From positions 84,516 to 148,515 of the forward strand of contig SFHK01000013.1 of the NCBI GenBank assembly GCA_004556395.1: 64,000 nt of DNA, given 5' to 3'. Shown piece after piece: positions 16,481 to 25,470 of the stretch. The stretch comes from Clostridiales bacterium. GTDB lineage: Bacteria; Bacillota; Clostridia; Christensenellales; Aristaeellaceae. The position numbers and the translations under genes are program-made. Position 1 is the stretch's first letter; the number at the start of each line of letters is the position of its first letter. Below the pieces are notes generated by a model, which was not told the origin of the DNA, ran no database searches, and saw only the letters and a program-made list of their open reading frames with translations.

Positions 16481-17278
16481 GTGATGAAGCTGGGTATCAA
16501 TACGGTTCTGTTCAAGGCCTTCGACGTGAAGACCGCGCTTAAGGCGATCAGGCTGGCGGGCTACGACGGAGCGGAGCTTTCCGCGATTCAGGGCATGTGC
16601 GAGCACCTGGTGCTGGACGCGTGGGAGACGCAGGTTCCGCTGGTAAAGGCGGCGGCGAAGGAAGCCGGCGTCGAGCTTCTGAGCATGGAAGTGGCCTCTC
16701 TTGACGAGGACAGGCTGGAAAAGGCGTTCAAGGCCGCGCAGTACCTGGGCATCCCGGTTGTGAACGTCGGCCCCGGCGGCAAGATGGACGACGAGGAAAC
16801 CTTCAAAACCTCCATTGAAACGCTGACCGCGCGCGCGGAGCTGGCCGCCAAATACGGCGTGAAGCTGTGCTGCAAGGCGCACGTCGGCTGCGCGATCTAT
16901 TCCACGCCCACCACGCTGCGCGCCATGGAACTGATTCCGTCCGATTCCTTCGGCATCGACATGGATCCCAGCCACATTCACCGCGCCGGCGAAAAGCCCG
17001 AGGAAGCGCTGGCTTCCGTCGTGAGCCGCATGGGTCATGTACATATCCGCGACTGCGTCGGCCCCGGCCCGAATCCCGGAACGCCCGCCAATCAGGCCTG
17101 CGGCCGCGGCGAAATCAACCTGTACGGCTACTTCAAGGCGCTGGTGGACGCGGGCTACGAAGGCCCCGTGTGCCTTGAGGTCATCGGTCCCGAGCAGACC
17201 ATGCAGCAGGCGCAGGCCATCGCGTCCGAGAGCTACGGCTATATGAACGCGATCCTCAAGCTTCTGAACGCCCGATAA
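16481..17278 (+). CDS. sugar phosphate isomerase/epimerase-type TIM barrel protein
   Basis: About 265 residues, AP-endonuclease-2/xylose-isomerase-like TIM barrel. Metal-site elements seen: FGIDMDPSHIHRAGEKPEEAL (Asp/His), MGHVHIRDCVG (His) and GPVCLEVIG (Glu). Where many family members carry Glu in an LxLENH-type strand, this protein has KLCCKAHVG, so Lys replaces the usual ligand, as in one subfamily. A reaction on a sugar (epimerisation, isomerisation or elimination) is likely; the substrate is unknown. AGGGAGG at 16465-16471 best fits the GTG at 16481, with an ATG at 16484 right behind it. First gene of the catabolic operon. Confidence 0.78.
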   Translation: MMKLGINTVLFKAFDVKTALKAIRLAGYDGAELSAIQGMCEHLVLDAWETQVPLVKAAAKEAGVELLSMEVASLDEDRLEKAFKAAQYLGIPVVNVGPGGKMDDEETFKTSIETLTARAELAAKYGVKLCCKAHVGCAIYSTPTTLRAMELIPSDSFGIDMDPSHIHRAGEKPEEALASVVSRMGHVHIRDCVGPGPNPGTPANQACGRGEINLYGYFKALVDAGYEGPVCLEVIGPEQTMQQAQAIASESYGYMNAILKLLNAR

Positions 17279-17305
17279 GCGTCCGACGAAAGGGGAGCCA
17301 AGCAC

Positions 17306-18373
17306 ATGATTAAGGCAGGCATCTGCGGCTTCGCGCACGGCCACGTGTTTTCCTTCACAAAGGAATGGCTGCGCGCGCCCGAGAAATACGACATCGCCGT
17401 GACCGGCGCGTGGGATCACGATTCCGCCCGGCTGCGCGAGTCGCTGGAAAAGAACTATCCCGGCGTGGACATTCGCGCGTATGAGTCGCTGGACGAGCTT
17501 CTGAAAAGCGACATTGACGCCGTGGTCGTCACCAGCGAGACCGCGTATCACTGCGACATCTGCGAAAAGGCCGCGAAGGCGAAAAAGAACATCATCCTTT
17601 ATAAGCCCATGGCGCTGCATATGGCCGAGGCCGACCGCATCGTGAAGGCGGTTGAGGAAAACGGCGTGCGCCTTACAATGGGCTGGCAGATGCGCGCGGA
17701 TAAGCAGAACGCCCGCATCCGCGAAATCGCGCAGAACGGCGAGCTGGGCAAGGTGTGCCTGTTCCGCCGCCGCCACGGTCTGGCGACGCACACGTGGGCG
17801 AACTTCGAAAACACGTGGCATGTGAACCCGGTGATGAACCGCGACATTTTCGCCGACGATTCCGCGCACCCGATCAACCTGATGCAGTGGATTTTCGGCA
17901 TGCCGGAGACGGTATCCTGTGAAATGTCCACGATGGTCAACCCGCGCATTCCCAACGACAACTGCGTGGCGCTCTTCAAATATGAAAACGGCATGATCGC
18001 CGAGATCAGCTGCTCGTTTACCACCAGCGCCGTGGAAATCACCACGGAAATGTACTGCGAGGGCGGCAGCGTGCAGCAGTACTTCGGCGACGCGCCCTCG
18101 ACGCGCCTGCCGCGCAGCGAAACGCAGCCCGGCCTTGTGTGGTATAAGGAGGGCGACGATTGCTGGACGGATTCCGGCATTCCGTCCCCGGAAAAGCACG
18201 GCCAGCGCCTTGTGGATCAGGCCGAGCCGATGGCGAGGTTCCTGCACGGCGAAGCGCCGCTGTGCGACGCGAAGGAGGGCAGGGACACGCTCCGTCTGGT
18301 GCTGGCCTGCTATCTGTCCGCGAAGGAAGGCAAACGCGTAAGCGTATACGACGAAAGAATCAACGAACTGTAA
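17306..18373 (+). CDS. Gfo/Idh/MocA-family oxidoreductase (1)
   Basis: 355 residues. The N-terminal Rossmann fold starts AGICGFAHGHVFSF; the catalytic lysine motif usually written EKP reads ILYKPMALHMAEAD, so Lys is kept while the preceding Glu is Tyr. The second motif DDSAHPINLMQWIFG supplies the catalytic His. These enzymes use NAD(P) to oxidise or reduce a sugar hydroxyl. An AAGGGGAGC ribosome site precedes the ATG. It is more diverged from the other two oxidoreductases in this operon than they are from each other. Confidence 0.83.
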   Translation: MIKAGICGFAHGHVFSFTKEWLRAPEKYDIAVTGAWDHDSARLRESLEKNYPGVDIRAYESLDELLKSDIDAVVVTSETAYHCDICEKAAKAKKNIILYKPMALHMAEADRIVKAVEENGVRLTMGWQMRADKQNARIREIAQNGELGKVCLFRRRHGLATHTWANFENTWHVNPVMNRDIFADDSAHPINLMQWIFGMPETVSCEMSTMVNPRIPNDNCVALFKYENGMIAEISCSFTTSAVEITTEMYCEGGSVQQYFGDAPSTRLPRSETQPGLVWYKEGDDCWTDSGIPSPEKHGQRLVDQAEPMARFLHGEAPLCDAKEGRDTLRLVLACYLSAKEGKRVSVYDERINEL

Positions 18374-18395
18374 TTTTAGAGAGGGGAACACGAGC

Positions 18396-19769
18396 ATGTC
18401 CAAGAAACAACCGAACCTTCTGTTCTTCGGAATCGACAGCCTGCGCCGCGACCATATGAGCCACTACGGCTATGGCCGCCTGACCACCCCCAACATCTCC
18501 AAGTACGCGGATCGCGGCATCACGTTTGAAAGCTGCTTCTCCGCGCATATTCCCACCACGCCCGGCTATTCCAGCATGCTGACCGGCCGCGACGTGTTCG
18601 GCACCGGCGTCGTCGCGCTGGGCCAGAGCAAGATCGTGGACGGCGTTCCGGTGCTGGCCGAAATGCTGCACGACCGCGGCTACGAGACCACCTGCATCGG
18701 CTTCAAGGGCAACGCGGCCGGCCGCGGCTATGACAACTACCTGAGCTTCGCCGGCTGGGGCCCCGATCATGACGACGGCCGCGCCCACAAGGCCGAGAAC
18801 TGCAACGACGTGGCCATCCCCGAGCTGGAGCGTCTGGCCGCGGGCGACAAGCCGTTCTTCCTGTTCATCCGCCACATGGACCCGCACTCCCCGTATCTCG
18901 CGCCCGCTCCGTTCAAGGACATGTTCTTCCAGGGCGACGCGTTTGATCCCGAGGACAAGCGCATGCAGAAGGTGTACGACTTCAAGCCCTTCGGCGACTA
19001 CATCGGATCGTGGGTGCCCAAGGGATGCACCAACCCCGATTACGTCATCGCCCAGTACGATTCCGCCGTGGCCTACATGGACAACTGCATCCAGCAGGTG
19101 CTGGAAAAGCTGTACGCGCTGAATCTGGAAGAGGACACCATCGTCGTGTTCGTTTCCGACCACGGCGAGACGCTGTATGATCACGACTGCTATTTCGATC
19201 ATCACGGCATGTACGAGCCCACGCTGGTGGTACCGTTCATCGTGGTGTGGAAGAACCATCTGCCGTCCTGCGTGCGCATCAAGGATTACATGCAGCTCAA
19301 GGACGTTACGCCCACGCTGCTGGACATCATGGGCATCGACACCGGCCTGCCCTTCGAGGGCCGCAGCATGATGCCGCTGGTCTACGGCGGCGAGCGCGAG
19401 CCGGAGCCGGAGTTCTACATCACCGAGGACACCTGGATGCGCAAGCACGGCTGGCGCACGCCGGAATGGAAGCTGATCGTCTCCAAGGAGCCGGACTTCC
19501 ACTTCAAGCCCATGGTTGAATTGTATAATCTGGTGAAGGATCCCGAGGAAAACCACAACGTGGCCGACGAGAATCCCGAGATCGTGGAAGCGCTCAAAAA
19601 GCGCATGGACGCGTGGATTGAGAAGCGTGTGAAGGAAACCGGCCGCCCGAACCCGATCGACGTGAATTTCCTCAAGGACGGCAAGCCCTTCGCTTCCTCG
19701 CAGGAGGCCTACGAGGGCAAGTACATCGGCGGCATCGCGGACGCGGTGAAGCTGCAGAAGAAGGATTAA
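18396..19769 (+). CDS. sulfatase-family hydrolase with Thr at the formylglycine position
   Basis: 457 residues, alkaline-phosphatase/sulfatase superfamily (PF00884). Metal ligands are in LFFGIDSLRRDHMS (Asp14) and FVSDHGETLYDHD (Asp/His), with HMDPHSPYLAP and DHHGMYEPTLVVPF further along. In true sulfatases the nucleophile lies in C/S-x-P-x-R; here the matching segment is HIPTTPGYSSMLTGRD (residues 51-66), so Thr54-Thr55 replace the Cys/Ser and Tyr replaces the Arg. It therefore should not be matured by anSME. A Thr nucleophile as in NPP or phosphopentomutase relatives, acting on a phosphoester or phosphonate-like group, is possible. No signal peptide, so cytoplasmic. Confidence 0.82.
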   Translation: MSKKQPNLLFFGIDSLRRDHMSHYGYGRLTTPNISKYADRGITFESCFSAHIPTTPGYSSMLTGRDVFGTGVVALGQSKIVDGVPVLAEMLHDRGYETTCIGFKGNAAGRGYDNYLSFAGWGPDHDDGRAHKAENCNDVAIPELERLAAGDKPFFLFIRHMDPHSPYLAPAPFKDMFFQGDAFDPEDKRMQKVYDFKPFGDYIGSWVPKGCTNPDYVIAQYDSAVAYMDNCIQQVLEKLYALNLEEDTIVVFVSDHGETLYDHDCYFDHHGMYEPTLVVPFIVVWKNHLPSCVRIKDYMQLKDVTPTLLDIMGIDTGLPFEGRSMMPLVYGGEREPEPEFYITEDTWMRKHGWRTPEWKLIVSKEPDFHFKPMVELYNLVKDPEENHNVADENPEIVEALKKRMDAWIEKRVKETGRPNPIDVNFLKDGKPFASSQEAYEGKYIGGIADAVKLQKKD

Positions 19770-19773
19770 GATC

Positions 19774-20790
19774 ATGCTGAGAGTATGCGTTATCGGCCTT
19801 GGCCATATCGGCAATCTGCACGCGCGCATCTATCAGGAAGACGACATGGTGGAGCTGGTCGGCGTGTGCGACGTGAACCGCGAACGCGCCGACGCGGCCG
19901 CGAAGAAGTTTGACGTGCCGTGCTATTACGACGCGCCCACGATGCTGAAGGAGCTGAAGCCCGATCTGGTGTCCGTCGCGACCGGCGGCTACGAGTATTC
20001 GTCCGATCACTTCATTCCTAGCATTCAGGCGCTGGAAGCGGGCTGCCACGTGCTCACCGAGAAGCCCATCAGCAATGTGATTGAGAACGGCAAGATCATG
20101 GTTGACACGGCCAAGCGCCTGAACCGCTGCTTCGCCATCGACTTCAATCATCGCTTTACGCCCGCCGCCCGCGCCGCGAAGAAGTGGCAGGACGAGGGAC
20201 TGCTGGGCGATCTGCTGTTCTGCAACATGGCGCTGTGGATCGGCAAGCCGCAGGATTTCGACAGCCCCTACTATCATCTGAAGGCGCTGAACCCGCATTC
20301 CTGCGAGATTATCCGCTATTTCATGGGCGACGTGGACGCGGTGCAGTGCTTTGCGATGAAGTCACCGGGGCGCACGATCTGGTCGACGGCCAGCGTCAAC
20401 ATGAAGTTCAAAAGCGGCGCGGTCGGGCACCTGACCAGCTCCTACGACATTGCCCGCGGTCATCCGATGGAGCGGTGCGAGGTCGCTGGCCTGAAGGGAC
20501 GACTGGTGTTTGAGGATATGTGGCGCGAAGCGACGCTGTATCCCGCCGGCAACCCGGAAAAGCGCGTGTACACCAACCCGGTGTTCGGCGGCTACGCCAA
20601 CTTTGACGATACCTTCCGCGATCGAATCCGTTCGTTCGTGCGGCAGGTGGCGGCGGGCGTGAAGCCCGAGGACATCGACGGCAGCGGCCTTCAGGGACTC
20701 AAGGCGCAGATGATCATTCACGCGGCCATTGAATCCCTCAACACCGGTCGGGTTGTGTATCTGGACGAAATGTTCCCGAACTATATCTGA
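19774..20790 (+). CDS. Gfo/Idh/MocA-family oxidoreductase (2)
   Basis: 338 residues. Rossmann motif CVIGLGHIGNLHARIY at the N-terminus, catalytic CHVLTEKPISN, and YYHLKALNPHSCEIIRYFMGDV in the second domain. It is clearly a paralogue of the oxidoreductase at 21686-22786, sharing the YxHLKAxxxH-R-F/YxGD pattern. An NAD(P)-dependent sugar oxidoreductase acting on the same or a related glycan component is inferred. It begins 4 nt after the preceding stop codon, so it is translationally coupled to the sulfatase-like gene. Confidence 0.87.
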   Translation: MLRVCVIGLGHIGNLHARIYQEDDMVELVGVCDVNRERADAAAKKFDVPCYYDAPTMLKELKPDLVSVATGGYEYSSDHFIPSIQALEAGCHVLTEKPISNVIENGKIMVDTAKRLNRCFAIDFNHRFTPAARAAKKWQDEGLLGDLLFCNMALWIGKPQDFDSPYYHLKALNPHSCEIIRYFMGDVDAVQCFAMKSPGRTIWSTASVNMKFKSGAVGHLTSSYDIARGHPMERCEVAGLKGRLVFEDMWREATLYPAGNPEKRVYTNPVFGGYANFDDTFRDRIRSFVRQVAAGVKPEDIDGSGLQGLKAQMIIHAAIESLNTGRVVYLDEMFPNYI

Positions 20791-20807
20791 TGAGGGGAGG
20801 CGGGCGG

Positions 20808-21668
20808 ATGCCGGATAATGTGCTCCGGTTTCAGGATCATGCCGACGCGTTGGCGCCGGGCATTGTCGTGCTCGATCAGAGCCAGACGCGCATCAGCCCG
20901 CATGCCCATGCGTTCTACGAATTCGTCTACATCCGCGAGGGCTTCTGCCTGCACGGAACGGACGAGCAGACGGCGCTGGTTATGGAGGGCGACTGCTTCC
21001 TGATCACGCCGGGCAACAACCACAGCTACATCGGTTCGCGCGTGGTGCAGCTGTACAACTTTCTGTTCTTGGAGGAAGCGTTTCAGAAGCTGCGGCAAGA
21101 GCCGGTGTTCAAAACGATCTTCTCCATGGACAGCCGGAAATGGAATTCCGTGAAGGTGCATCTGGATCTGAACGAGCAAAAGCGCGTATCGCGGCTTCTG
21201 CGCGGGATGATCGAGGATCAGAAAACGCGGGAAATCGGCTGGCAGACGCGCGTGCTGTGTCAGGGCACGTGCGTGCTGATCGACTACGCGCGGGCGCTGG
21301 AACGGCGCGGTCAGGCGGAAAGCGACGGCGGCGGCTATCCCAACTATGTGGCGAAGGCGCTGGAAATCGTCGGCGAGCGGTATTCGGACAGCGAGCTGAC
21401 CGTGGCGGCGATTGCCGCCGAGGCGGGCGTGACCCCGGACTATCTGTCCCGTCAGTTCCGCACGATCACCGGCGTGGGCGTTCAGGAATACCTCCGGCGC
21501 TGCCGCTTCGCGCGCGCGGCCGACATGCTCGCGTCGGGCGCAACGGTCTCCGATACGGCCAAAAGCGTGGGCTTTGCGAGCCTGAGCCATTTCTCGCGCG
21601 AATTCAAGAAGGAACTGGGCGTGGCCCCGTCCGGGTACGCCCGCGTAAACGACGAAAAACAGGAATGA
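20808..21668 (+). CDS. AraC-family transcriptional regulator
   Basis: 286 residues. The N-terminal half is a cupin-type sensor (SPHAHAFYEFVYIREG, GDCFLITPGNNHSYIG); the C-terminal 100 residues hold the two AraC helix-turn-helix motifs (LTVAAIAAEAGVTPDYLSRQF and VSDTAKSVGFASLSHFSREF, ending FKKELGVAPSGYA). It probably activates this operon in response to the imported sugar. GGGGAGG at 20794-20800 fixes the start at 20808. Lying inside the operon, it would be autoregulated. Confidence 0.9.
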   Translation: MPDNVLRFQDHADALAPGIVVLDQSQTRISPHAHAFYEFVYIREGFCLHGTDEQTALVMEGDCFLITPGNNHSYIGSRVVQLYNFLFLEEAFQKLRQEPVFKTIFSMDSRKWNSVKVHLDLNEQKRVSRLLRGMIEDQKTREIGWQTRVLCQGTCVLIDYARALERRGQAESDGGGYPNYVAKALEIVGERYSDSELTVAAIAAEAGVTPDYLSRQFRTITGVGVQEYLRRCRFARAADMLASGATVSDTAKSVGFASLSHFSREFKKELGVAPSGYARVNDEKQE

Positions 21669-21685
21669 CAGGGGAGGTACGAATC

Positions 21686-22786
21686 ATGAAACTGAAGTGC
21701 GCAGTCGTCGGTATGGGCGGCATTGGCAACACGCACGCGAAGTGCTATCACGAAAATGAGCTCTCCGAGCTGGTCGCGGTCTGCGATCTGGTGAAGGAAA
21801 AGGCGGACGCGGCGGCGGAGAAATTCGGTGTGCGCGCGTTCTATGATGAGGAAGAAATGCTCAAGGCGATGCCGGAAATCGACATCGTGTCCGTGACGAC
21901 CTCCGGTTATGACAACGGCTCCATGCACTTTGAGCCGGCGATGCTGGCGCTGAGCTACGGCAAGAACGTGCTGGTTGAGAAGCCCATCTGCGCCGACATC
22001 TACGACGCGCGCGAGCTGGTTCGCTATGCCGCGAAGCAGAAGGTGTATCTCGGCTGCGACCTGAACCACTACTTCTCCGGCCCGGCGTTCGCGGCGGACG
22101 AGCTGATGAAGAACGGCGGCGTGGGCGAGCTGGTGTATTGCATCCACAAGGTCGGCTTCAACGGCTCCGAGCTCAAGTACGGCGGCCCCGGCGCGCCCCG
22201 CTGGCAGACGCCCTACAGCCACCTGAAGGCCTTCTGCGCGCATCCGTTCAGCGTCATGCGCCACTTCTGCGGCGACATCGTGGGCGTGCAGGCGTTCCTG
22301 TCCAAGCCCGGCGTGCGCGCGACCGCGTGCGACCCGATGCTGTCCATCAACTCTATTCATGTGCGCTTCGCCAACGGCGGCGTGGGCTACCTGATCAGCC
22401 AGCGCGGAGACGCGATGTTCGGTCTGGGCGGCTGGTGGAGCTATGAGCACGCTGGCACGAAGGGCACCTTCTGCATCGAAAACTGCGTGGAGAAGCTGCA
22501 CTACTGGAACATCAACGAAGTCGAGAACCCCGGCATGGCTTCGCCCACGCCCAAGACCACCGATTTCGGCGTGAAGGAGTTCGGCTCCACGTTCCCGACC
22601 CGCATCAACGCCTTCCTCGAGGACATCACCAACAAGGTGCCGCGCGAGTATCTGCGCGCCTCCGGCCGCGACGCGCTCGCTACGCTGGAATACACCTTCG
22701 CCGCGATGAAGAGCTACGAGAACGGCGGCGTTCTGGTTGTGCCTGAGCTGCTGCCCGCCTTCCATGGCGACATCAGCCGCATCTGA
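21686..22786 (+). CDS. Gfo/Idh/MocA-family oxidoreductase (3)
   Basis: 366 residues. Rossmann motif AVVGMGGIGNTHAKCY, catalytic NVLVEKPICADIYDA and YSHLKAFCAHPFSVMRHFCGDI. It is the closest relative in the window of oxidoreductase 2. Two related dehydrogenases in one operon would fit an oxidation followed by a re-reduction after bond cleavage, but this is inference. GGGGAGG at 21671-21677 supports the ATG at 21686; the open frame further upstream overlaps the AraC gene and is not used. Confidence 0.88.
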   Translation: MKLKCAVVGMGGIGNTHAKCYHENELSELVAVCDLVKEKADAAAEKFGVRAFYDEEEMLKAMPEIDIVSVTTSGYDNGSMHFEPAMLALSYGKNVLVEKPICADIYDARELVRYAAKQKVYLGCDLNHYFSGPAFAADELMKNGGVGELVYCIHKVGFNGSELKYGGPGAPRWQTPYSHLKAFCAHPFSVMRHFCGDIVGVQAFLSKPGVRATACDPMLSINSIHVRFANGGVGYLISQRGDAMFGLGGWWSYEHAGTKGTFCIENCVEKLHYWNINEVENPGMASPTPKTTDFGVKEFGSTFPTRINAFLEDITNKVPREYLRASGRDALATLEYTFAAMKSYENGGVLVVPELLPAFHGDISRI

Positions 22787-22790
22787 CGAT

Positions 22791-24167
22791 ATGAATATCC
22801 TGCTGATCAATGCCGACCAGCTTCGGCATGACTGCGTGGGCTATCGAGGGCTTCGGGGCGTAAAAACCCCGAACCTCGACGCCCTCGCGCGGGAAAGCAT
22901 CGTGTTTGAGGACGCGTACACGCCGCTGCCGGTGTGCTCGCCCGCGCGCCAGTCGCTTCTGTGCGGCCGCCGCCCGGATTCCATCGGCGCACAGTGGAAC
23001 TACGATTTCATGCCCACGCCGGAGCTGGATCCCTCCATCTGCTGGCCGGGCGAGCTGAAGCAAAGCGGCTGGAACACCGGCTATATCGGGCGGTTTCACG
23101 TGTCTGCGACCCGCACGCCCGCGGATTTCGGCTATCAGTCTACGGTACGTCTGAGCGAATACCGCGCCTTCGCGGCGGAGAAGTATCCGGACGTGAAGTA
23201 CGAGGGCGGCTGGCTGGGCTGCGAAAGCCCCATCCCGGTGGAGGGTTCCGAGACGCACTGGCTGGCTGGGCGCGCGGGCGAAATGATTCGTTCGTTCGCC
23301 GCCGAGGGCAGGCCGTGGCACCTGTGGGTGGATTACGAGGTTCCGCACCTGCCGTGCCGTCCCTCCGCGCCGTTTTCCCGCATGTACAATCCGGACGACA
23401 TCGAGCCGTGGGACGGCTGGGGCGACGAATTCCGTCTGAAGCCGTACATCCACAGGCAGCAGACGCTGAGCTGGGACACGGCGAAATATGAATGGAAGGA
23501 CTTCCAGCCGATGGTGGCGCGCTACTATGGCTGGATTACGCAGCTGGACGACGCGATTGGGCGCATACTCAGCGCGCTTCGGGAAACCGGCCAGTACGAC
23601 GACACCGCGATTCTCTTCACGTCCGACCACGGCGACATGTGCGCCAGTCACTCGATGCTGGACAAGCATTATGTGCTGTACGACGACATCATCCGTATTC
23701 CGCTGGTGGCGAAGATTCCGGGCGCGAAGCCGCGCGTGAGTCATGAGTTCGTGATGAACTGTCTGGACATACCGGCTTCCATCCGCAAATGGGCGGGGCT
23801 TGCCGGGGAGCCGATGCGCCACGGCCGACCGCTTCCGGAAACGGCGGAGGAGGAGCCGGGCGCGGCGGACGTGCTGGTTACGTCCAATGGCCAGCAGTTC
23901 GGATTGTATACCACACGCGCGCTCCGGACGCGCACACACAAATACGTGTGGAACCTGACGGACGTGGACGAGCTGTACGATCTGACGCTCGACCCCGGCG
24001 AAAAGCATAACCGAATCGCCGACCCCGCTTACGCGGAGCTTCTGAAGGCCATGCGCGAGCGCCTGTACGAACGACTGATCGAGACGGGCGACCGCTTTGC
24101 GGGCAGCCAGTGGATGAAACGCCAGCTGCTCGAAGGCAGGAAACATGTACCTGTAGAACGAATCTGA
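22791..24167 (+). CDS. type I sulfatase (formylglycine-dependent)
   Basis: 458 residues. The sulfatase signature is intact: PVCSPARQSLLCGRR with Cys49 (converted to formylglycine) and Arg53. Metal ligands are LLINADQLRHD at the start and ILFTSDHGDMCASHSMLDKH near residue 280; C-terminal YDLTLDPGEKHN is common to this family. It should release sulfate from a sulfated sugar; lack of a signal peptide places it in the cytoplasm, so the sulfated substrate is imported first. The start at 22791 follows the preceding stop by 4 nt. Confidence 0.9.
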   Translation: MNILLINADQLRHDCVGYRGLRGVKTPNLDALARESIVFEDAYTPLPVCSPARQSLLCGRRPDSIGAQWNYDFMPTPELDPSICWPGELKQSGWNTGYIGRFHVSATRTPADFGYQSTVRLSEYRAFAAEKYPDVKYEGGWLGCESPIPVEGSETHWLAGRAGEMIRSFAAEGRPWHLWVDYEVPHLPCRPSAPFSRMYNPDDIEPWDGWGDEFRLKPYIHRQQTLSWDTAKYEWKDFQPMVARYYGWITQLDDAIGRILSALRETGQYDDTAILFTSDHGDMCASHSMLDKHYVLYDDIIRIPLVAKIPGAKPRVSHEFVMNCLDIPASIRKWAGLAGEPMRHGRPLPETAEEEPGAADVLVTSNGQQFGLYTTRALRTRTHKYVWNLTDVDELYDLTLDPGEKHNRIADPAYAELLKAMRERLYERLIETGDRFAGSQWMKRQLLEGRKHVPVERI

Positions 24168-24184
24168 ACAAGGGAGGCAACTTT

Positions 24185-25411
24185 ATGAAGAAACTGCTTG
24201 CGATTCTTGTGGCTCTCACCCTCGCGCTGGCCGGGATTTCCGCCGTGGCCGAGGAGGAGAAGGTGACCCTGAGCTTCCTGCGCATCGGCAACGACGAGGC
24301 CGAGCGCGCCTTCTGGCAGTGGGCGATTGAAGCGTTCGAGAAGGAAAACGCGGACGTGCGCATCGCCTATGAGGAAGCGCCCATCGGCGAATCCATGGAC
24401 ACCGTGCTCAACACCCGCTTCGCGTCCGGAGAGGGCGTGGACCTGATCGGACACGGCATTCTGTCCGTCGCGCAGCGCGTCGAGGCGAACCAGTACATGG
24501 CGATCGACGAGTATTTTGACAGCTGGGAGGGCAAGGATGACATCATGCCTTCCGTGCTCGCCAACGGTACCTATAACGGACATGTGTACGGCCTTGGTTA
24601 TTCCGTCACGCCCTACGTGTTCGCCTATCGCAGCGACCTGCTTGAGGAAGCCGGCATTGCCGTGCCCACCACGTGGGACGAGCTGGCCGACGCGGCCCGC
24701 GAGCTGACGAAGAAGAACGAAAGCGGCGAAGTGGAATTCGCGGGCTTCTGCTATCCGCAGACCGGCGGCAATCTGGTTGAGCTGGACGTGTTCGTGTATG
24801 GCAACGGCGGCCAGTACATCGTTGACGGCGAGCCGGTGTTCGCGGACAACGAGGCGGTTGCGGGCGCGCTCTCCTTCCTGCGCGAGCTGATTCCGGACGT
24901 GAGCCTGACCTATTCCAGCAGCGAAGTGAACCCGTTCGTGTCCGGCTCCGCCGCCATGACGCTGATCAACAACGCCGCGCTGACCACCATGCTCAAGAAC
25001 CCCGAGTACGAGGGCAAGGTCGGCATCGCGCTGCCTCCGAACAACGGCGTGAAGGCATCCTTCTGCGGCTGCAACATGCTGTTCATCGGCACGAAGTGCC
25101 AGAACCCGGACGCGGCGTTCCGCTTCATTTCCTTCGTGCTTTCCAAGGAAGCGACGCTCAAGCGCGCCGAGATGGTGAAGATTCCCGTCACCCGCACGTC
25201 TCTGGTTGAGGCTTACGCGGCGATGGATCCGATGAACCTTGCCCGCAGCGAGTGCGTCACCTATGGCACCGGCATGCCGCGCGTAACGTGGTCGACCGGC
25301 TTCCAGGCCGTGCGCAACGAGCTGAGCCAGAACGTCGTATTCGGCGATATGGATATTGCTGAGGCGCTCAACAAGGCGCAGACCGATATTGAGTTCCGCA
25401 TCAACGGCTGA
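24185..25411 (+). CDS. ABC transporter extracellular sugar-binding protein
   Basis: 408 residues, family 1 solute-binding protein. The N-terminus MKKLLAILVALTLALAG is a Sec signal peptide with a likely cut after AVA (ISAVA-EEEK); there is no lipobox Cys, unlike most Gram-positive binding proteins. The mature part shows PTTWDELADAARELTKKN and FVSGSAAMTLINN, typical of maltose/oligosaccharide binders. GGGAGG lies 8 nt before the ATG. It is followed by a hairpin and two permeases, and presumably captures the sulfated sugar processed by the upstream enzymes. Confidence 0.88.
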   Translation: MKKLLAILVALTLALAGISAVAEEEKVTLSFLRIGNDEAERAFWQWAIEAFEKENADVRIAYEEAPIGESMDTVLNTRFASGEGVDLIGHGILSVAQRVEANQYMAIDEYFDSWEGKDDIMPSVLANGTYNGHVYGLGYSVTPYVFAYRSDLLEEAGIAVPTTWDELADAARELTKKNESGEVEFAGFCYPQTGGNLVELDVFVYGNGGQYIVDGEPVFADNEAVAGALSFLRELIPDVSLTYSSSEVNPFVSGSAAMTLINNAALTTMLKNPEYEGKVGIALPPNNGVKASFCGCNMLFIGTKCQNPDAAFRFISFVLSKEATLKRAEMVKIPVTRTSLVEAYAAMDPMNLARSECVTYGTGMPRVTWSTGFQAVRNELSQNVVFGDMDIAEALNKAQTDIEFRING

Positions 25412-25421
25412 TGAAAAGCTG

Positions 25422-25450
25422 CCCGGAGGAGGAAACGCTCTTCCTCCGGG
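25422..25450 (+). promoter_or_regulatory. intercistronic hairpin between binding protein and permeases
   Basis: A perfect 9-bp stem (25422-25430 with 25442-25450, 11-nt loop) directly after the binding-protein stop codon. Such hairpins protect or partially terminate the message so the binding protein is made in excess over the permeases. Confidence 0.6.
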
Positions 25451-25470
25451 GCTTTCGGGGGATTTTACAG

